In this document: positions 54,999 through 63,129 of the stretch, one piece after another
How positions within the stretch are numbered: position 1 is the first letter of the stretch
Layout of the letters: each line of letters starts with the position of its first letter
DNA from: Arthrobacter sp. CAU 1506
Lineage (GTDB): Bacteria; Actinomycetota; Actinomycetes; Actinomycetales; Micrococcaceae
Direction: 5' to 3'
DNA: 64,000 nt
Assembly (NCBI RefSeq): GCF_005047635.1
Contig: NZ_SUKC01000010.1
Location: 62,001-126,000, forward strand
Made by a program: the position numbers and the translations under genes
The notes under the pieces: generated by a model
Seen by the model: only the letters and a program-made list of their open reading frames with translations
What the model was told of the DNA's origin: nothing
Database searches by the model: none

Positions 54999-55712
54999 TC
55001 AGCTCCTAGAGGGGTTGGGCCGGCGTTGCGCCGGGGCGGACCGGCGGCGCGGCTGGGCGCCCAGCCATCCGTGTGGCGGGACAGGAGCGCCGTGACCGCT
55101 AGGGGTGCCGTAGCCGCCAGGAGTGCCGCGGTAGGACGAAGACCACGCTTGCAGCGCCTCGATTTCGCGGGACAAGTGCCTGCCGGCGAGTTCCAACTGT
55201 TCGGCGTCGGCGGAATAGCCGGCCTCCATCAAATGCTGCCGCAGTTCGCCGGAAAGCCGGTTCAGTTGGTCCGTCCGGGCCGCCAAGCTGGTGGCCAGGG
55301 AACGCTTGACGCTAGGCTCCGGCTCTCCTTCGGCCAGCTTCAGTTGTTCATCCAGAGTCCTGGATGCGGCCTGGAGCCGGTCCGCTACCAGCGGCAGTTC
55401 GCCGACCGGGCGGCCCTCCGCGAAAGCGGCGGCCAGAGCACGTCCCGTCGCGTCGGCCGAGCGCTGCAGGCCGAGCCGTTGCCGCGCAAGGCGGCGGCCG
55501 GCGTCGTCCTTGGTGTAGCTGCGCACCGTGAGGGTCCCCGTGCGCAGCCCGTTCCGGAGCAGGCTGGATCGCCGGATCCGCCGAATCAGCAGCCATGTAC
55601 CTACGGCAACTGCCGTGCCGAAGCACAGCATGGTGATGCCGGTGAACAGGAGGATCTGCAGGACCATGTCAGCCAGGAAGGATCCGGAACTCGCGGTCGC
55701 CGTCATGCTCAT
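54999..55712 (-). CDS. Membrane-anchored partner protein of the PspA homologue
   Basis: The 237-residue protein has one N-terminal helix (about residues 13-43) followed by a basic patch, a long coiled-coil region and a Gly/Pro/Arg-rich tail (GTPGGYGTPSGHGAP, then APAQRRPNPS). It could tether the PspA homologue to the membrane. Start ATG 55712 or, with better GAGG spacing, ATG 55706. It ends one base before the PspA gene start. I do not recognise a named family. Confidence 0.7.
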   Translation of the reverse strand: MSMTATASSGSFLADMVLQILLFTGITMLCFGTAVAVGTWLLIRRIRRSSLLRNGLRTGTLTVRSYTKDDAGRRLARQRLGLQRSADATGRALAAAFAEGRPVGELPLVADRLQAASRTLDEQLKLAEGEPEPSVKRSLATSLAARTDQLNRLSGELRQHLMEAGYSADAEQLELAGRHLSREIEALQAWSSSYRGTPGGYGTPSGHGAPVPPHGWLGAQPRRRSAPAQRRPNPSRS

Positions 55713-55773
55713 GCCTCAAGTTTGCCCCCGAAGGACCGGTTCCTGCCAGTACGAGGAAAAGTCCGGGAAAACA

Positions 55774-55807
55774 ATGGAGCCGGCTCCCTTGCGGGAACCG
55801 GCTCCAT
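55774..55807 (-). terminator. Terminator hairpin of cspA (second copy)
   Basis: ATGGAGCCGG pairs with CCGGCTCCAT, extended by three GC pairs past one mismatch, with a four-base TTGC loop. It lies 33 bp past the minus-strand csp stop. Confidence 0.8.
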
Positions 55808-55839
55808 CAGAAGACTAGTGCGGCGTTGCCGCTGCCGTC

Positions 55840-56046
55840 TTAGAGGCCGCGGATGTTGGCAGCCTGCAGACCCTTGGGGCCCTGCACGGTTTCGAATTCG
55901 ACCTTCTGGTCTTCGCGCAGCTCGCGGTATCCGCCATTGTTCTCGATAGCCGAGTAGTGAGCGAAAACGTCGGCCGAGCCGTCGTCCGGAGCGATGAAGC
56001 CGAAGCCCTTTTCAGAGTTAAACCACTTGACGGTTCCAGTTGCCAT
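55840..56046 (-). CDS. cspA: Cold-shock protein CspA family (second copy)
   Basis: The 68-residue single CSD protein has RNP1 KGFGFI and RNP2 VFAHYS, and opens [16 protein letters not shown]. It differs from the Csp at 28957 mainly in the loop [15 protein letters not shown] with GGAGGAG seven bases upstream. The 303 bp before it toward the desaturase include an AT-rich stretch that may be its leader or promoter. It is divergent from a fatty acid desaturase, a fit with cold response. Confidence 0.95.
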   Translation of the reverse strand: MATGTVKWFNSEKGFGFIAPDDGSADVFAHYSAIENNGGYRELREDQKVEFETVQGPKGLQAANIRGL

Positions 56047-56349
56047 TTTGTACTCCTCCGAGTAATTTCACGATCCGCGGACTTCACGAATCGCTTGCAG
56101 CGGTGTTTTTTCGTCCGCCGTTCAGAGAAGCACAAGCCCTTCGGTGAAGGGCCCGTTGCTCAAAATCAAATGCGCAACACAACAACTACAAGTTTCACAG
56201 TACACGATAGCTGCGGGGATGCCGAATGGCACTACCACGGACTGCCGCGTTCAGCGTCCGTTCAGCAAGGCCGCGTAGAGTGATCTTCATCTACGGGGTA
56301 TCTGCCCACTAAAGCGGCTGGGAAGTCGGACCCAACCACCGAAGGCCGC
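56047..56349. other. Divergent control region of cspA and the desaturase gene
   Basis: 303 bp without a gene. Near the csp start it holds a GC-rich leader with a small hairpin (CCCTTCGGTGAAGGG at 56138-56152). The centre (about 56160-56205) is unusually AT-rich for this genome and is the likely promoter area of the minus-strand csp. Toward the desaturase I see CGTTCAG twice (direct repeat), but no clear -35/-10 pair. A long transcribed leader for the cold-shock mRNA is plausible, as in other csp genes. Confidence 0.45.
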
Positions 56350-57453
56350 ATGAACTTATCTGTATCTCCACCTGCAACCTCCACCCGCACTAGGCGGGGT
56401 TCGGCGGCAGCCACTGGCTACTCCCAACTCCTGAATACTGTCCGGGACGCCGGCCTCCTCAGGAAGCGCCGCGGCTTCTACATCAGCCTGTTCGTGGCGC
56501 TGGCTTTGGGGCTCGGCGGTGCGGTCACCGGCTTTGTGCTGCTGGGCCACAGCTGGTTCCAGCTGCTGATTGCAGCGGCACTCGGGATCCTGTTCACGCA
56601 GTTGGCGTTCCTGGCCCACGAGGCCGCCCACCGGCAGGTCTTCGAATCCGGACCCGCCAACGACCGGGCCGGAAGGTTCCTGGCCAACGCCGTGGTGGGA
56701 ATCAGCTTCCAGTGGTGGATGAATAAGCACAGCCGCCACCATGGCAACCCCAATACGATCGGCAAAGACCCGGACATCGAACAGGACACTATTTCGTTTC
56801 TGCCCGAGCAGGCGGCCGAGCGGAAAGGCCTGATGGCCTGGTTTACCCGCCGCCAGGGCTACCTGTTTTTCCCGCTGCTGATGCTCGAGGGCATCAACCT
56901 GCACGCCACGTCGATCAGGTCGCTGTTTGCCCGCGGCCAGGTCAAGGGCCGCAAGCGGGAACTGTCCATTCTCTTCGCCCGGCTGTCGCTCTACATCGCC
57001 GCGATCTTCATCTTCCTGCCCACCGGGATGGCCTTCGCCTTCATCGGGGTCCAGTTGGCCGTCTTCGGGGTGTACATGGGCGCGTCGTTCGCCCCGAACC
57101 ATAAGGGCATGCCGTTGATCCCCAAGGATTCCAAGGTGGACTTCCTCAGCCGCCAGGTCTTGACCAGCCGCAACATCATCGGTCGGACCCGGCTGGGGAG
57201 CGGTTCCATCAACGCCCTTATGGGTGGGCTGAACTACCAGGTGGAGCACCACCTCTTCCCCAGCATGCCGCGGCCCAATCTGGCCAAGGCCGCCGAGATC
57301 GTGCGCGAGTACTGCGCCACGCACAAGATCCCGTACACGGAAACCTCGCTGCCCAAGTCCTACGGAACGGTGGTCCGGTACCTGAACAAGGTGGGGCTCT
57401 CCGCCCGGGACCCGTTCGACTGCCCGATGGTGGCCCAGTACCGCCGGCTCTAG
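56350..57453 (+). CDS. Membrane fatty acid desaturase (acyl-lipid type)
   Basis: The 367-residue protein has the three histidine boxes of di-iron desaturases: HEAAH near residue 91, HSRHH near residue 126 and QVEHHLF near residue 299. Two membrane-helix pairs lie between them, near residues 45-85 and 205-240. The VxHHxFP-type third box fits delta-9/front-end-type acyl-lipid desaturases, which increase membrane fluidity. Being divergent from cspA suggests shared cold induction. The start ATG has a weak ribosome site. Confidence 0.9.
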   Translation: MNLSVSPPATSTRTRRGSAAATGYSQLLNTVRDAGLLRKRRGFYISLFVALALGLGGAVTGFVLLGHSWFQLLIAAALGILFTQLAFLAHEAAHRQVFESGPANDRAGRFLANAVVGISFQWWMNKHSRHHGNPNTIGKDPDIEQDTISFLPEQAAERKGLMAWFTRRQGYLFFPLLMLEGINLHATSIRSLFARGQVKGRKRELSILFARLSLYIAAIFIFLPTGMAFAFIGVQLAVFGVYMGASFAPNHKGMPLIPKDSKVDFLSRQVLTSRNIIGRTRLGSGSINALMGGLNYQVEHHLFPSMPRPNLAKAAEIVREYCATHKIPYTETSLPKSYGTVVRYLNKVGLSARDPFDCPMVAQYRRL

Positions 57454-57482
57454 TAGCGCTCAGGACGTTCCCGGCTCGAAGG

Positions 57483-57535
57483 ACTGTACCGATAACGCCC
57501 GCTTCCCGCGCGGAGATGGGCGTTATCGGTACAGT
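57483..57535. terminator. 18-bp perfect hairpin between convergent genes
   Basis: ACTGTACCGATAACGCCC pairs with its complement over 18 bp around a 17-base loop, with T-rich bases on the plus-strand side. It lies between the desaturase stop and the end of the aldo/keto reductase gene and probably ends both. It is the longest stem in the window and less GC-rich than the others. Confidence 0.85.
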
Positions 57536-57559
57536 CGTTTTCGTTGAGGCGGGTCCGCT

Positions 57560-58390
57560 CTAGAGCTGGGTGAAGGCAGCCGTGGCCGGATCGGCCCCGA
57601 TACGGCCGCCGGCATCAAGCGCCGTGATGGCGGCCAGGTCCTCCGCATCGAGCGTGAGCCGTGCTGCGGCCAGGTTTTGCGCTATCCGGTCCGGGTTGGC
57701 GGACTTGGGGATCACGATGTTCCCGTTGGCCAGATGCCAGGCGAGCACCACCTGGGCCGGAGTGGCCAGGTACTTTGCTGCGATGGCGGTGACCGTCCGG
57801 CCCTCCAGATCGGCGCCCTGGCCCAGTGGGCTGTAGGCCTCGACGGCGATGCCGTGCCTGCGGCTGAGCGCTGCCACATCGCGCTGCTGGAAGGTCGGGT
57901 GGATCTCGATCTGGTTGACCGCCGGCACCGTGCCCCCGGCGGCCAGCAGCGTCTCCAGGTGGTCGGTCATGAAGTTGGAGACGCCGATGGCCCGGCTCAG
58001 GCCCTCGGTGTAGATCTCCTCAAGCACCTGCCAGGCCTGTACGTAAAGGTTCTGCGACGGCACCGGCCAGTGGATCAGGTACAGGTCCACGAAGTCCAGG
58101 CCGAGTGCGCGCAGGCTGGCGTCGAAAGCTTCCCTCGCGGTCGCTTGTTCGCCGTTGCGCAGTTTGGTGGTGATGAACAGGTCCTCGCGGGCAATCCCGC
58201 TGGCCTTGATCGCGGCGCCGACGCCGGACTCGTTGCGGTACGCGGCGGCCGTGTCGATGTGGCGGTAGCCCGCCTCGAGCGCAGCCTCGACCGCCTGCTG
58301 GGTTTCGGCCGGCGGCACCTGGAAGACGCCGAAACCCAGTTGCGGGATGGCGACGCCGTTGTTGAGGTCGATGGTGGGCACAGTGACCAC
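57560..58390 (-). CDS. Aldo/keto reductase (2,5-diketo-gluconate reductase type)
   Basis: The 276-residue TIM-barrel protein has the AKR tetrad: Asp in HIDTAAAYRNE, Tyr of the same AAAY block, Lys in FITTKL, and His in LIHWPVP near residue 107. The NADPH site is IPKSANPDRIAQN near residue 228. It matches the AKR5 group that reduces ketones and sugars; the true substrate is open. GTG start with AAGGAG six bases upstream. Confidence 0.88.
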   Translation of the reverse strand: MVTVPTIDLNNGVAIPQLGFGVFQVPPAETQQAVEAALEAGYRHIDTAAAYRNESGVGAAIKASGIAREDLFITTKLRNGEQATAREAFDASLRALGLDFVDLYLIHWPVPSQNLYVQAWQVLEEIYTEGLSRAIGVSNFMTDHLETLLAAGGTVPAVNQIEIHPTFQQRDVAALSRRHGIAVEAYSPLGQGADLEGRTVTAIAAKYLATPAQVVLAWHLANGNIVIPKSANPDRIAQNLAAARLTLDAEDLAAITALDAGGRIGADPATAAFTQL

Positions 58391-58420
58391 AGGATGCTCC
58401 TTCGTACAGGGGATGTGGAA

Positions 58421-58882
58421 CTACTTTTTCGGGACCAGCACGCCGTACACGCGCAGTTCGGCCAGATGCTGTCCGTCCTGGTCGTGGATGGAGATGTCCA
58501 CGATGTTGTTGCGGCCGAAGCGGGTGCGCTCGATGCCGGTGGCGATCAGGCGTGAATCCGCCGCACCGGGTGCAATGTAGGTAATTTCGGCCTGCCGGGA
58601 GACGGACGGGCGGCCCAGCGATTCGCACACAAACGCGAAGCAGGTGTCGCCCAAGGTGAAGAGATAGCCACCGTGCAGGATGTGGTGGCCGTTCAGCATG
58701 TAGTCTTGGACGGCCATGGCCATGACCACGCGGCCCTCTTCGGCCTCGAGCACTTCAATGCCGAGGTGCTGTGATGCTTTGTCAGACGCGTAGCGGTGGC
58801 GGACCAGGTCCTCGACCGTGGCAAACTGCGCGTTGGGGGCAGGGGTGGTCAACGGTGTCCTCCCGGACGTGGCATGGATCAT
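58421..58882 (-). CDS. PaaI-type hotdog thioesterase
   Basis: The 153-residue hotdog-fold protein has the PaaI pattern MLNGHHILHGGYLFTLGDTCFAF near residue 70 (HGG motif), then AEITYIAPG. PaaI cleaves phenylacetyl-CoA and related aromatic acyl-CoA; homologues have wider use. It is close to no phenylacetate gene here. ATG 58882 is chosen because the family start follows it. Confidence 0.85.
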   Translation of the reverse strand: MIHATSGRTPLTTPAPNAQFATVEDLVRHRYASDKASQHLGIEVLEAEEGRVVMAMAVQDYMLNGHHILHGGYLFTLGDTCFAFVCESLGRPSVSRQAEITYIAPGAADSRLIATGIERTRFGRNNIVDISIHDQDGQHLAELRVYGVLVPKK

Positions 58883-58956
58883 TGGCGTGATCCACGCTAC
58901 CAAGCCCGGACCCCTGATCACGCGCCCGGCATTGCTCTGCAACCCGCCGCCGGGGC

Positions 58957-59250
58957 TCAGTCCTCGCTGGAGAGGATCTTCCGCCGTGTGCTCAGCAGGT
59001 CGACGCCCGGCCGGTAGGCGATGTAGTTTTCGGCTGTGTCCAGCACGTGCACCACGTGCGCCCGGTCGGCGCCGACCAAACCGATACCCAGTTCCGCCCG
59101 GCGGTAGAGGTTCTGCTGGCCGACCTCGGCCACGGAAAGGTCGAACCGCTTCCGCACTTCGGCGATGATCGGTCGCAGTACCGAGCGTTTTTCCTTCAGC
59201 GAATGGACATCCCCCAGGAGCAGGTCGAACTCAATCCAGCCGATCCACAT
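58957..59250 (-). CDS. DUF503 (YlxP-like) protein
   Basis: The 97-residue protein begins MWIGWIEFDLLLGDVHSLKE and has the family's RPIIAEVRKRF and VAEVGQQNLYRRAELGI blocks (in parts). DUF503 proteins such as YlxP are linked to ribosome maturation, with unclear role. ATG 59250 is taken because upstream in-frame sequence does not match the family. It lies between a thioesterase and a MarR gene, all minus strand. Confidence 0.82.
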   Translation of the reverse strand: MWIGWIEFDLLLGDVHSLKEKRSVLRPIIAEVRKRFDLSVAEVGQQNLYRRAELGIGLVGADRAHVVHVLDTAENYIAYRPGVDLLSTRRKILSSED

Positions 59251-59260
59251 GCGGACGAGT

Positions 59261-59767
59261 CTAGGGCAGGTGGTCCATCGCTTCACACGGGTTGGAGTTC
59301 GGTTGAGCCCGGTGGATCTCCATGGCGAGCCGTTGGATGAGGCCGGACAACAGGCTCACCTCGTCCGCCGCCAGGCTGGACAGCAGGCCTTGCTCAGCGG
59401 CATCCAGGCGCCTCTCGTACGTCGACAGCACTGTGCGCCCTTGCCCGGTCGGGACGATCTTGCGGGCCCGCCGGTCGTTGGCCGCGGGAACGCGTTCCAC
59501 CAGCCGGGCAGCCACCAGTCTGTCCAAGAGGTACGTCAGCACCGTGCGGTCAATCGCCAAGTGTGCGCCGAGTGCCTGTTGGTTCGGCGGATCCCGGTGG
59601 ACGACGGCGGAAAGCACCTGGTAGCCGCGGATCCCCTCGGGCATGCCGGCGACTGCCTCCTCGAACCGGGACTGGTATCCGCGCAGCACCATGCCCAGAT
59701 TCCAGCCGAGATCGCCGGGAATCGCGTCGGGCCGTGGGATATCGGCCGCTGCAGGGGCTCCTGTCAT
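59261..59767 (-). CDS. MarR-family transcriptional regulator
   Basis: The 168-residue protein has a central winged HTH: NQQALGAHLAIDRTVLTYLL, then a wing with PAANDRRARKIV (Asp-Arg-Arg typical of MarR). Helices at both ends form the dimer. It is divergent from an F420-type NADP reductase gene, and a palindromic operator with an overlapping promoter lies between them. No strong ribosome site before ATG 59767; earlier in-frame starts are possible. Confidence 0.88.
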   Translation of the reverse strand: MTGAPAAADIPRPDAIPGDLGWNLGMVLRGYQSRFEEAVAGMPEGIRGYQVLSAVVHRDPPNQQALGAHLAIDRTVLTYLLDRLVAARLVERVPAANDRRARKIVPTGQGRTVLSTYERRLDAAEQGLLSSLAADEVSLLSGLIQRLAMEIHRAQPNSNPCEAMDHLP

Positions 59768-59795
59768 GGGACACATCATAACCGGTTACACGAAG

Positions 59796-59824
59796 TTGCA
59801 CAGATATTCTGTCGAGAATATAGT
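59796..59824 (+). promoter_or_regulatory. Promoter with embedded MarR operator
   Basis: TTGCAC (59796-59801), a 17-bp spacer and TATAGT (59819-59824) form a good sigma-70-type promoter for the plus-strand NADP reductase gene. Within it the palindrome ATATTCT-GTCG-AGAATAT (59804-59821) has 7-bp perfect arms and overlaps the -10 element. The layout predicts that MarR binding blocks RNA polymerase. Confidence 0.75.
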
Positions 59825-59862
59825 CTGTCCAGCCACATATTTTTTACTGACTGGAGTTGGCC

Positions 59863-60510
59863 GTGGAGCTTGGCGTGATTGGCATTCTGGGAGCGGGGCA
59901 GGTGGGGACGGCTGTGGCGCGGCAGGCGCTCAAGGCCGGATATCGCGTGAAGATCGCCACGGCTAAACCGGCAGCCGAGATCGCCTTGCTGGCCGAGATC
60001 ATCACGCCGGGAGCAGAAGCGGTCGATGCAGCCGAAGCTGCGGCGGCGGACCTCGTCGTCGCGGCCGTTCCCCTGCACAAGTACCGCACGCTGCGTCCGG
60101 ATCTGTTGGCCGGAAGGACCGTCGTCGACGCCATGAACTACTGGGCGCAGACCGACGGTGTGATTGCCGACTTCGACGACGAGCGCGGCAGCAGCGAGGT
60201 CATCCAAGAGTTCCTGGCGGGCGCGCGCCTAGTGAAATCGCTGAACCACATTGGTTATCGAGAGCTTGAGGTGGACGCCCGCGAACCCGGATCCGCCGAC
60301 CGGCGCGCCCTGGCTCTTGCCTCCGACGACGACGACGCCAAGGCGGTGGTTGCCGGATTCATCGACCGGCTCGGCTATGACCCGATCGATGCCGGTCCGC
60401 TGTCGGCCGGCCGCGTCTTCCAGCCTGGGACCACCATCTTCAATGCGGCCCATACGGCCAAACAACTCCGAGGTCTCTTGGCCGAGGCAAACGAACCCGC
60501 CCGCCCCTGA
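59863..60510 (+). CDS. NADPH:F420 reductase-like (NPR/coenzyme F420-dependent NADP reductase family)
   Basis: The 215-residue protein has a Rossmann motif GILGAGQVGTAVA near residue 8 and the family's KSLNHIGYRELE block near residue 126. Proteins of this family pass hydride between NADPH and F420, or are ProC-like reductases of other substrates. GTG 59863 is preferred to TTG 59857 because GGAG then lies six bases upstream. It is 29 bp before a luciferase-like flavoenzyme, which could be its partner, and both are behind the MarR-controlled promoter. Confidence 0.84.
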   Translation: MELGVIGILGAGQVGTAVARQALKAGYRVKIATAKPAAEIALLAEIITPGAEAVDAAEAAAADLVVAAVPLHKYRTLRPDLLAGRTVVDAMNYWAQTDGVIADFDDERGSSEVIQEFLAGARLVKSLNHIGYRELEVDAREPGSADRRALALASDDDDAKAVVAGFIDRLGYDPIDAGPLSAGRVFQPGTTIFNAAHTAKQLRGLLAEANEPARP

Positions 60511-60539
60511 CGACGTCAGTGAACAGAACAGGACACACC

Positions 60540-61583
60540 ATGGAAATCGGCGCTTACAGCTTCGGCGACACGCAGCTTAACCCGGACGGCTCGCAGCGCG
60601 GGACGTCCGAGGCAGTCCGCAATCTCTTCGAGGCGATCGTCCAAGCTGATCACGCTGGCCTGGATTATTTCGGAATCGGCGAACACCACACCACCAGCAT
60701 GCCCGCGTCCTCACCGGGCGCGATCGTGGCAGCAGCCGCGGCTGCGACGAAGCAGATCAAGCTCGGCAGCGCGGCCAGCATCATTTCCACCGACGATCCC
60801 GTTCGCGTCTTCCAGCAGTTCGCCACGGCCGACGCGATTTCCGGCGGCGGCCGGATCGAGATCACCGCGGGCCGCGGTTCGTCGGTCGAGACCTTCCCGC
60901 TCTTCGGCTACGACCTGGGCGACTACGACGAACTGTATGCGCAGAAGCTGGACCTGCTGATGACCATCAACAACAGCGCCACGCCCGAAGTGAACTGGGA
61001 CGGCTCCCGGCGGCCGGCCATCACGAACCTGGCCGTGGTGCCGCGCCCCGCCGCCGGGCCGATGCCCATCTGGTTGGCCACCGGAGGCAACGCAGGTTCT
61101 TCGGCCCGGGCCGGTCAATTAGGGCTGCCGGTCTCCTACGGGATCATCGGCGGGGCACCGCACCGGTTCGCGCCGCTGGCCGAGCTTTACCGTCGCAGCG
61201 CTGCACAGGCGGGCCATTCGGGTCCGGAGATCAAGGTGTCCGTGGCAGCGCTGGGCCTGGTGGCCCCGACCAAGCAGGAGGCCCTAGACAGGTTCTACCC
61301 GGGCTGGCACAACCTCAATGTGGAAATGGGGCGGCTGCGCGGCTGGCCCGCCCCGGACAAGCGCGCCTTCCTGGCCCAAGCCGAGGCCCCGGGCGCCTAT
61401 TACGTGGGCAACCCGGACGAAGTCGCCGAGCGCATCGTCCACCTGCACGGCCATCTGGGGCACATGCGCCACTTCCTCCAGACCGACATCGGCGGGCTGC
61501 CGCATGAGCACCTGCTCGAATCCATCCAGCTGCTGGCCACCGAGGTGAAGCCGCGGGTCGAACGCCTGCTGGCCCGGAAATAG
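60540..61583 (+). CDS. LLM class flavin-dependent oxidoreductase
   Basis: The 347-residue TIM-barrel protein has the family blocks DYFGIGEHHTTSMPASSPGAIV near residue 45 (in parts), the FMN/F420 region LGSAASIISTDDPVRVFQQF near residue 80 and GGRIEITAGRGSS near residue 104. It then has the conserved IWLATGGNAGS near residue 180. It is the second gene of the MarR-controlled operon. ATG 60540 has AGGAC six bases upstream. Substrate unknown. Confidence 0.88.
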   Translation: MEIGAYSFGDTQLNPDGSQRGTSEAVRNLFEAIVQADHAGLDYFGIGEHHTTSMPASSPGAIVAAAAAATKQIKLGSAASIISTDDPVRVFQQFATADAISGGGRIEITAGRGSSVETFPLFGYDLGDYDELYAQKLDLLMTINNSATPEVNWDGSRRPAITNLAVVPRPAAGPMPIWLATGGNAGSSARAGQLGLPVSYGIIGGAPHRFAPLAELYRRSAAQAGHSGPEIKVSVAALGLVAPTKQEALDRFYPGWHNLNVEMGRLRGWPAPDKRAFLAQAEAPGAYYVGNPDEVAERIVHLHGHLGHMRHFLQTDIGGLPHEHLLESIQLLATEVKPRVERLLARK

Positions 61584-61589
61584 GCGAGG

Positions 61590-61623
61590 CAGGGTGCCGG
61601 CACTCCGCAGCGCCGGCACCCTG
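61590..61623. terminator. Hairpin between convergent genes
   Basis: CAGGGTGCCGGC pairs with its complement over 12 bp around a ten-base loop, between the LLM stop and the NmrA-like gene end. It could serve both genes. Confidence 0.75.
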
Positions 61624-61637
61624 TCACCGAGAATGTC

Positions 61638-62240
61638 CTAGTTGGCTACGGTGAAGCGCCGGTTTTCATGCTGCGGGTTTTCCAGCTCATCGAGCACCGC
61701 CACGGCGAAGTCCTGCGTGGAGACGCTCTCGCCGGCGGGTGAATCGGCGCCCAGCTTATAGCTGCCGGTGCGCTCGCCGGGCGCGATCTGCGGCGCGGGA
61801 GCCAGCATGGTCCATTCCAGGCCGGACGCGGAGCGGTACAGTTCCAGAACTTCGGCCATGGTGGTGGCCTCGGGCTTGTAGTCCTCCGGGAAGCCGGGCA
61901 GGTCCTTCAGCTGCACGCCGTCCACCTCGGTGGCGCCGGCGCCACCCACCACGAACAGCCGCGCCGGGATGAGGGTCTCGGAGATCGCCTCGTGCGCATC
62001 CACGAACGGCGCGTGGGACTCGCCGGTGCGCGACGGCGGGATGGAAAGGACGACGACGTCGTGCTCGCCGGCAACCTGCTTGTAGGTCTTCACGTCGGAG
62101 AGCTCCGCCGCCAGGGTGGATGCGCCATCCATCGCGGTGCCGCTGCGCGAAATCGCGGTGACCTGGTGGTCGCGGCGCAATGCCTCTGCGGTGATCTGGC
62201 TGCCGACCATGCCGGTGGCGCCGTAGACGGCAATCTTCAT
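61638..62240 (-). CDS. NAD(P)H-binding NmrA-like reductase
   Basis: The 200-residue atypical SDR has GATGMVG near residue 8 and a C-terminal EWTMLAPAPQIAPGERTG block. Such proteins include flavin reductase-like and quinone-linked reductases; the exact role is unclear. ATG with GAGAGGAC six bases upstream. It is distinct from the NmrA-like protein at 159-1019. Confidence 0.85.
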   Translation of the reverse strand: MKIAVYGATGMVGSQITAEALRRDHQVTAISRSGTAMDGASTLAAELSDVKTYKQVAGEHDVVVLSIPPSRTGESHAPFVDAHEAISETLIPARLFVVGGAGATEVDGVQLKDLPGFPEDYKPEATTMAEVLELYRSASGLEWTMLAPAPQIAPGERTGSYKLGADSPAGESVSTQDFAVAVLDELENPQHENRRFTVAN

Positions 62241-62312
62241 CTGGAAGTCCTCTCATGGGGTGAAACGGTCGGCTGGCACTCTCGTTTCAACCACGGACCT
62301 AAGCTAGAGGAC

Positions 62313-63056
62313 GTGGACAACACGGTGGACAGCCAGGCGAACCAAGCGGAGCTGGCGGCAACAGTCGTCTTGTTGCGCGACAGCGCGGACGGACTCGAGG
62401 TCCTGATGCTGGAACGGCCTGGCAAGGGAACCTTCGCAGGGGCCTGGGTATTCCCCGGCGGCAAGGTGGATCCGGACGACTATCTGGAAGCCGAGGCGGA
62501 AGCCGGCGTCCCCGCCTCGCCGGGCACCGCCGTCGTCAATGGCCTAGCCAAGCAACTGGCCGCGGCGAGGAATGCCGGGGTGCGCGAGACGTTCGAAGAA
62601 ACCGGGCTGCGGATTGCCGGGCAGGAGCTGGTGCACCTGTCCAACTGGGTGCCCCGGCACAGCCTGGTTCGCCGCTTCCAAACATGGTTCTTCCTGGCCG
62701 CAGCGCCGGACGGAGAGGTCCAGCTGAACGACGACGAGTTGGCCGGCTACGCGTGGATGTCGCCAGCCGAGGCACTCCGCCGGCACCAGGCCGGCAGCAT
62801 GCAACTGGTCCCGCCCACCTGGGTCACGCTGCACGAACTGAGCGGCTTCGCAACGGTGTCCGACGCCCTGGCTGCGGTCCGCGGCGCGCGGCCCTTCGAC
62901 TTTGAAAGCCACGTGATCGATGATCCGGCCACCGGCCAGATCATCGTTTGGGCGGGCGACGATGCGTACCCCGGGCCCGGGCCGGCGGCGTCCGCCGGGG
63001 CACGGCACCGGCTCTCCACCGGGTCGCTGCCGTGGCGGTACGAACGGGACCACTAA
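62313..63056 (+). CDS. NUDIX hydrolase, NUDT19/RP2-like
   Basis: The 247-residue protein opens its NUDIX fold with WVFPGGKVDPDDY near residue 47, and the box RETFEETGL is near residue 93. The insertion of about 30 residues between the FPGGK strand and the RExxEE helix is typical of the NUDT19/RP2-like group, which cleaves CoA esters or similar diphosphates. Catalytic Glu residues are present in the RETFEE motif. GTG 62313 has GAGG only two bases away, so GTG 62325 is possible. It is divergent from the NmrA-like gene. Confidence 0.82.
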   Translation: MDNTVDSQANQAELAATVVLLRDSADGLEVLMLERPGKGTFAGAWVFPGGKVDPDDYLEAEAEAGVPASPGTAVVNGLAKQLAAARNAGVRETFEETGLRIAGQELVHLSNWVPRHSLVRRFQTWFFLAAAPDGEVQLNDDELAGYAWMSPAEALRRHQAGSMQLVPPTWVTLHELSGFATVSDALAAVRGARPFDFESHVIDDPATGQIIVWAGDDAYPGPGPAASAGARHRLSTGSLPWRYERDH

Positions 63057-63129
63057 ACCCCTATTCCGCCCGCCGATGCGCGCCTCTAGACTTGTGGCAC
63101 CTGCTGCCTGCATAGACCGGGAGACCGCC

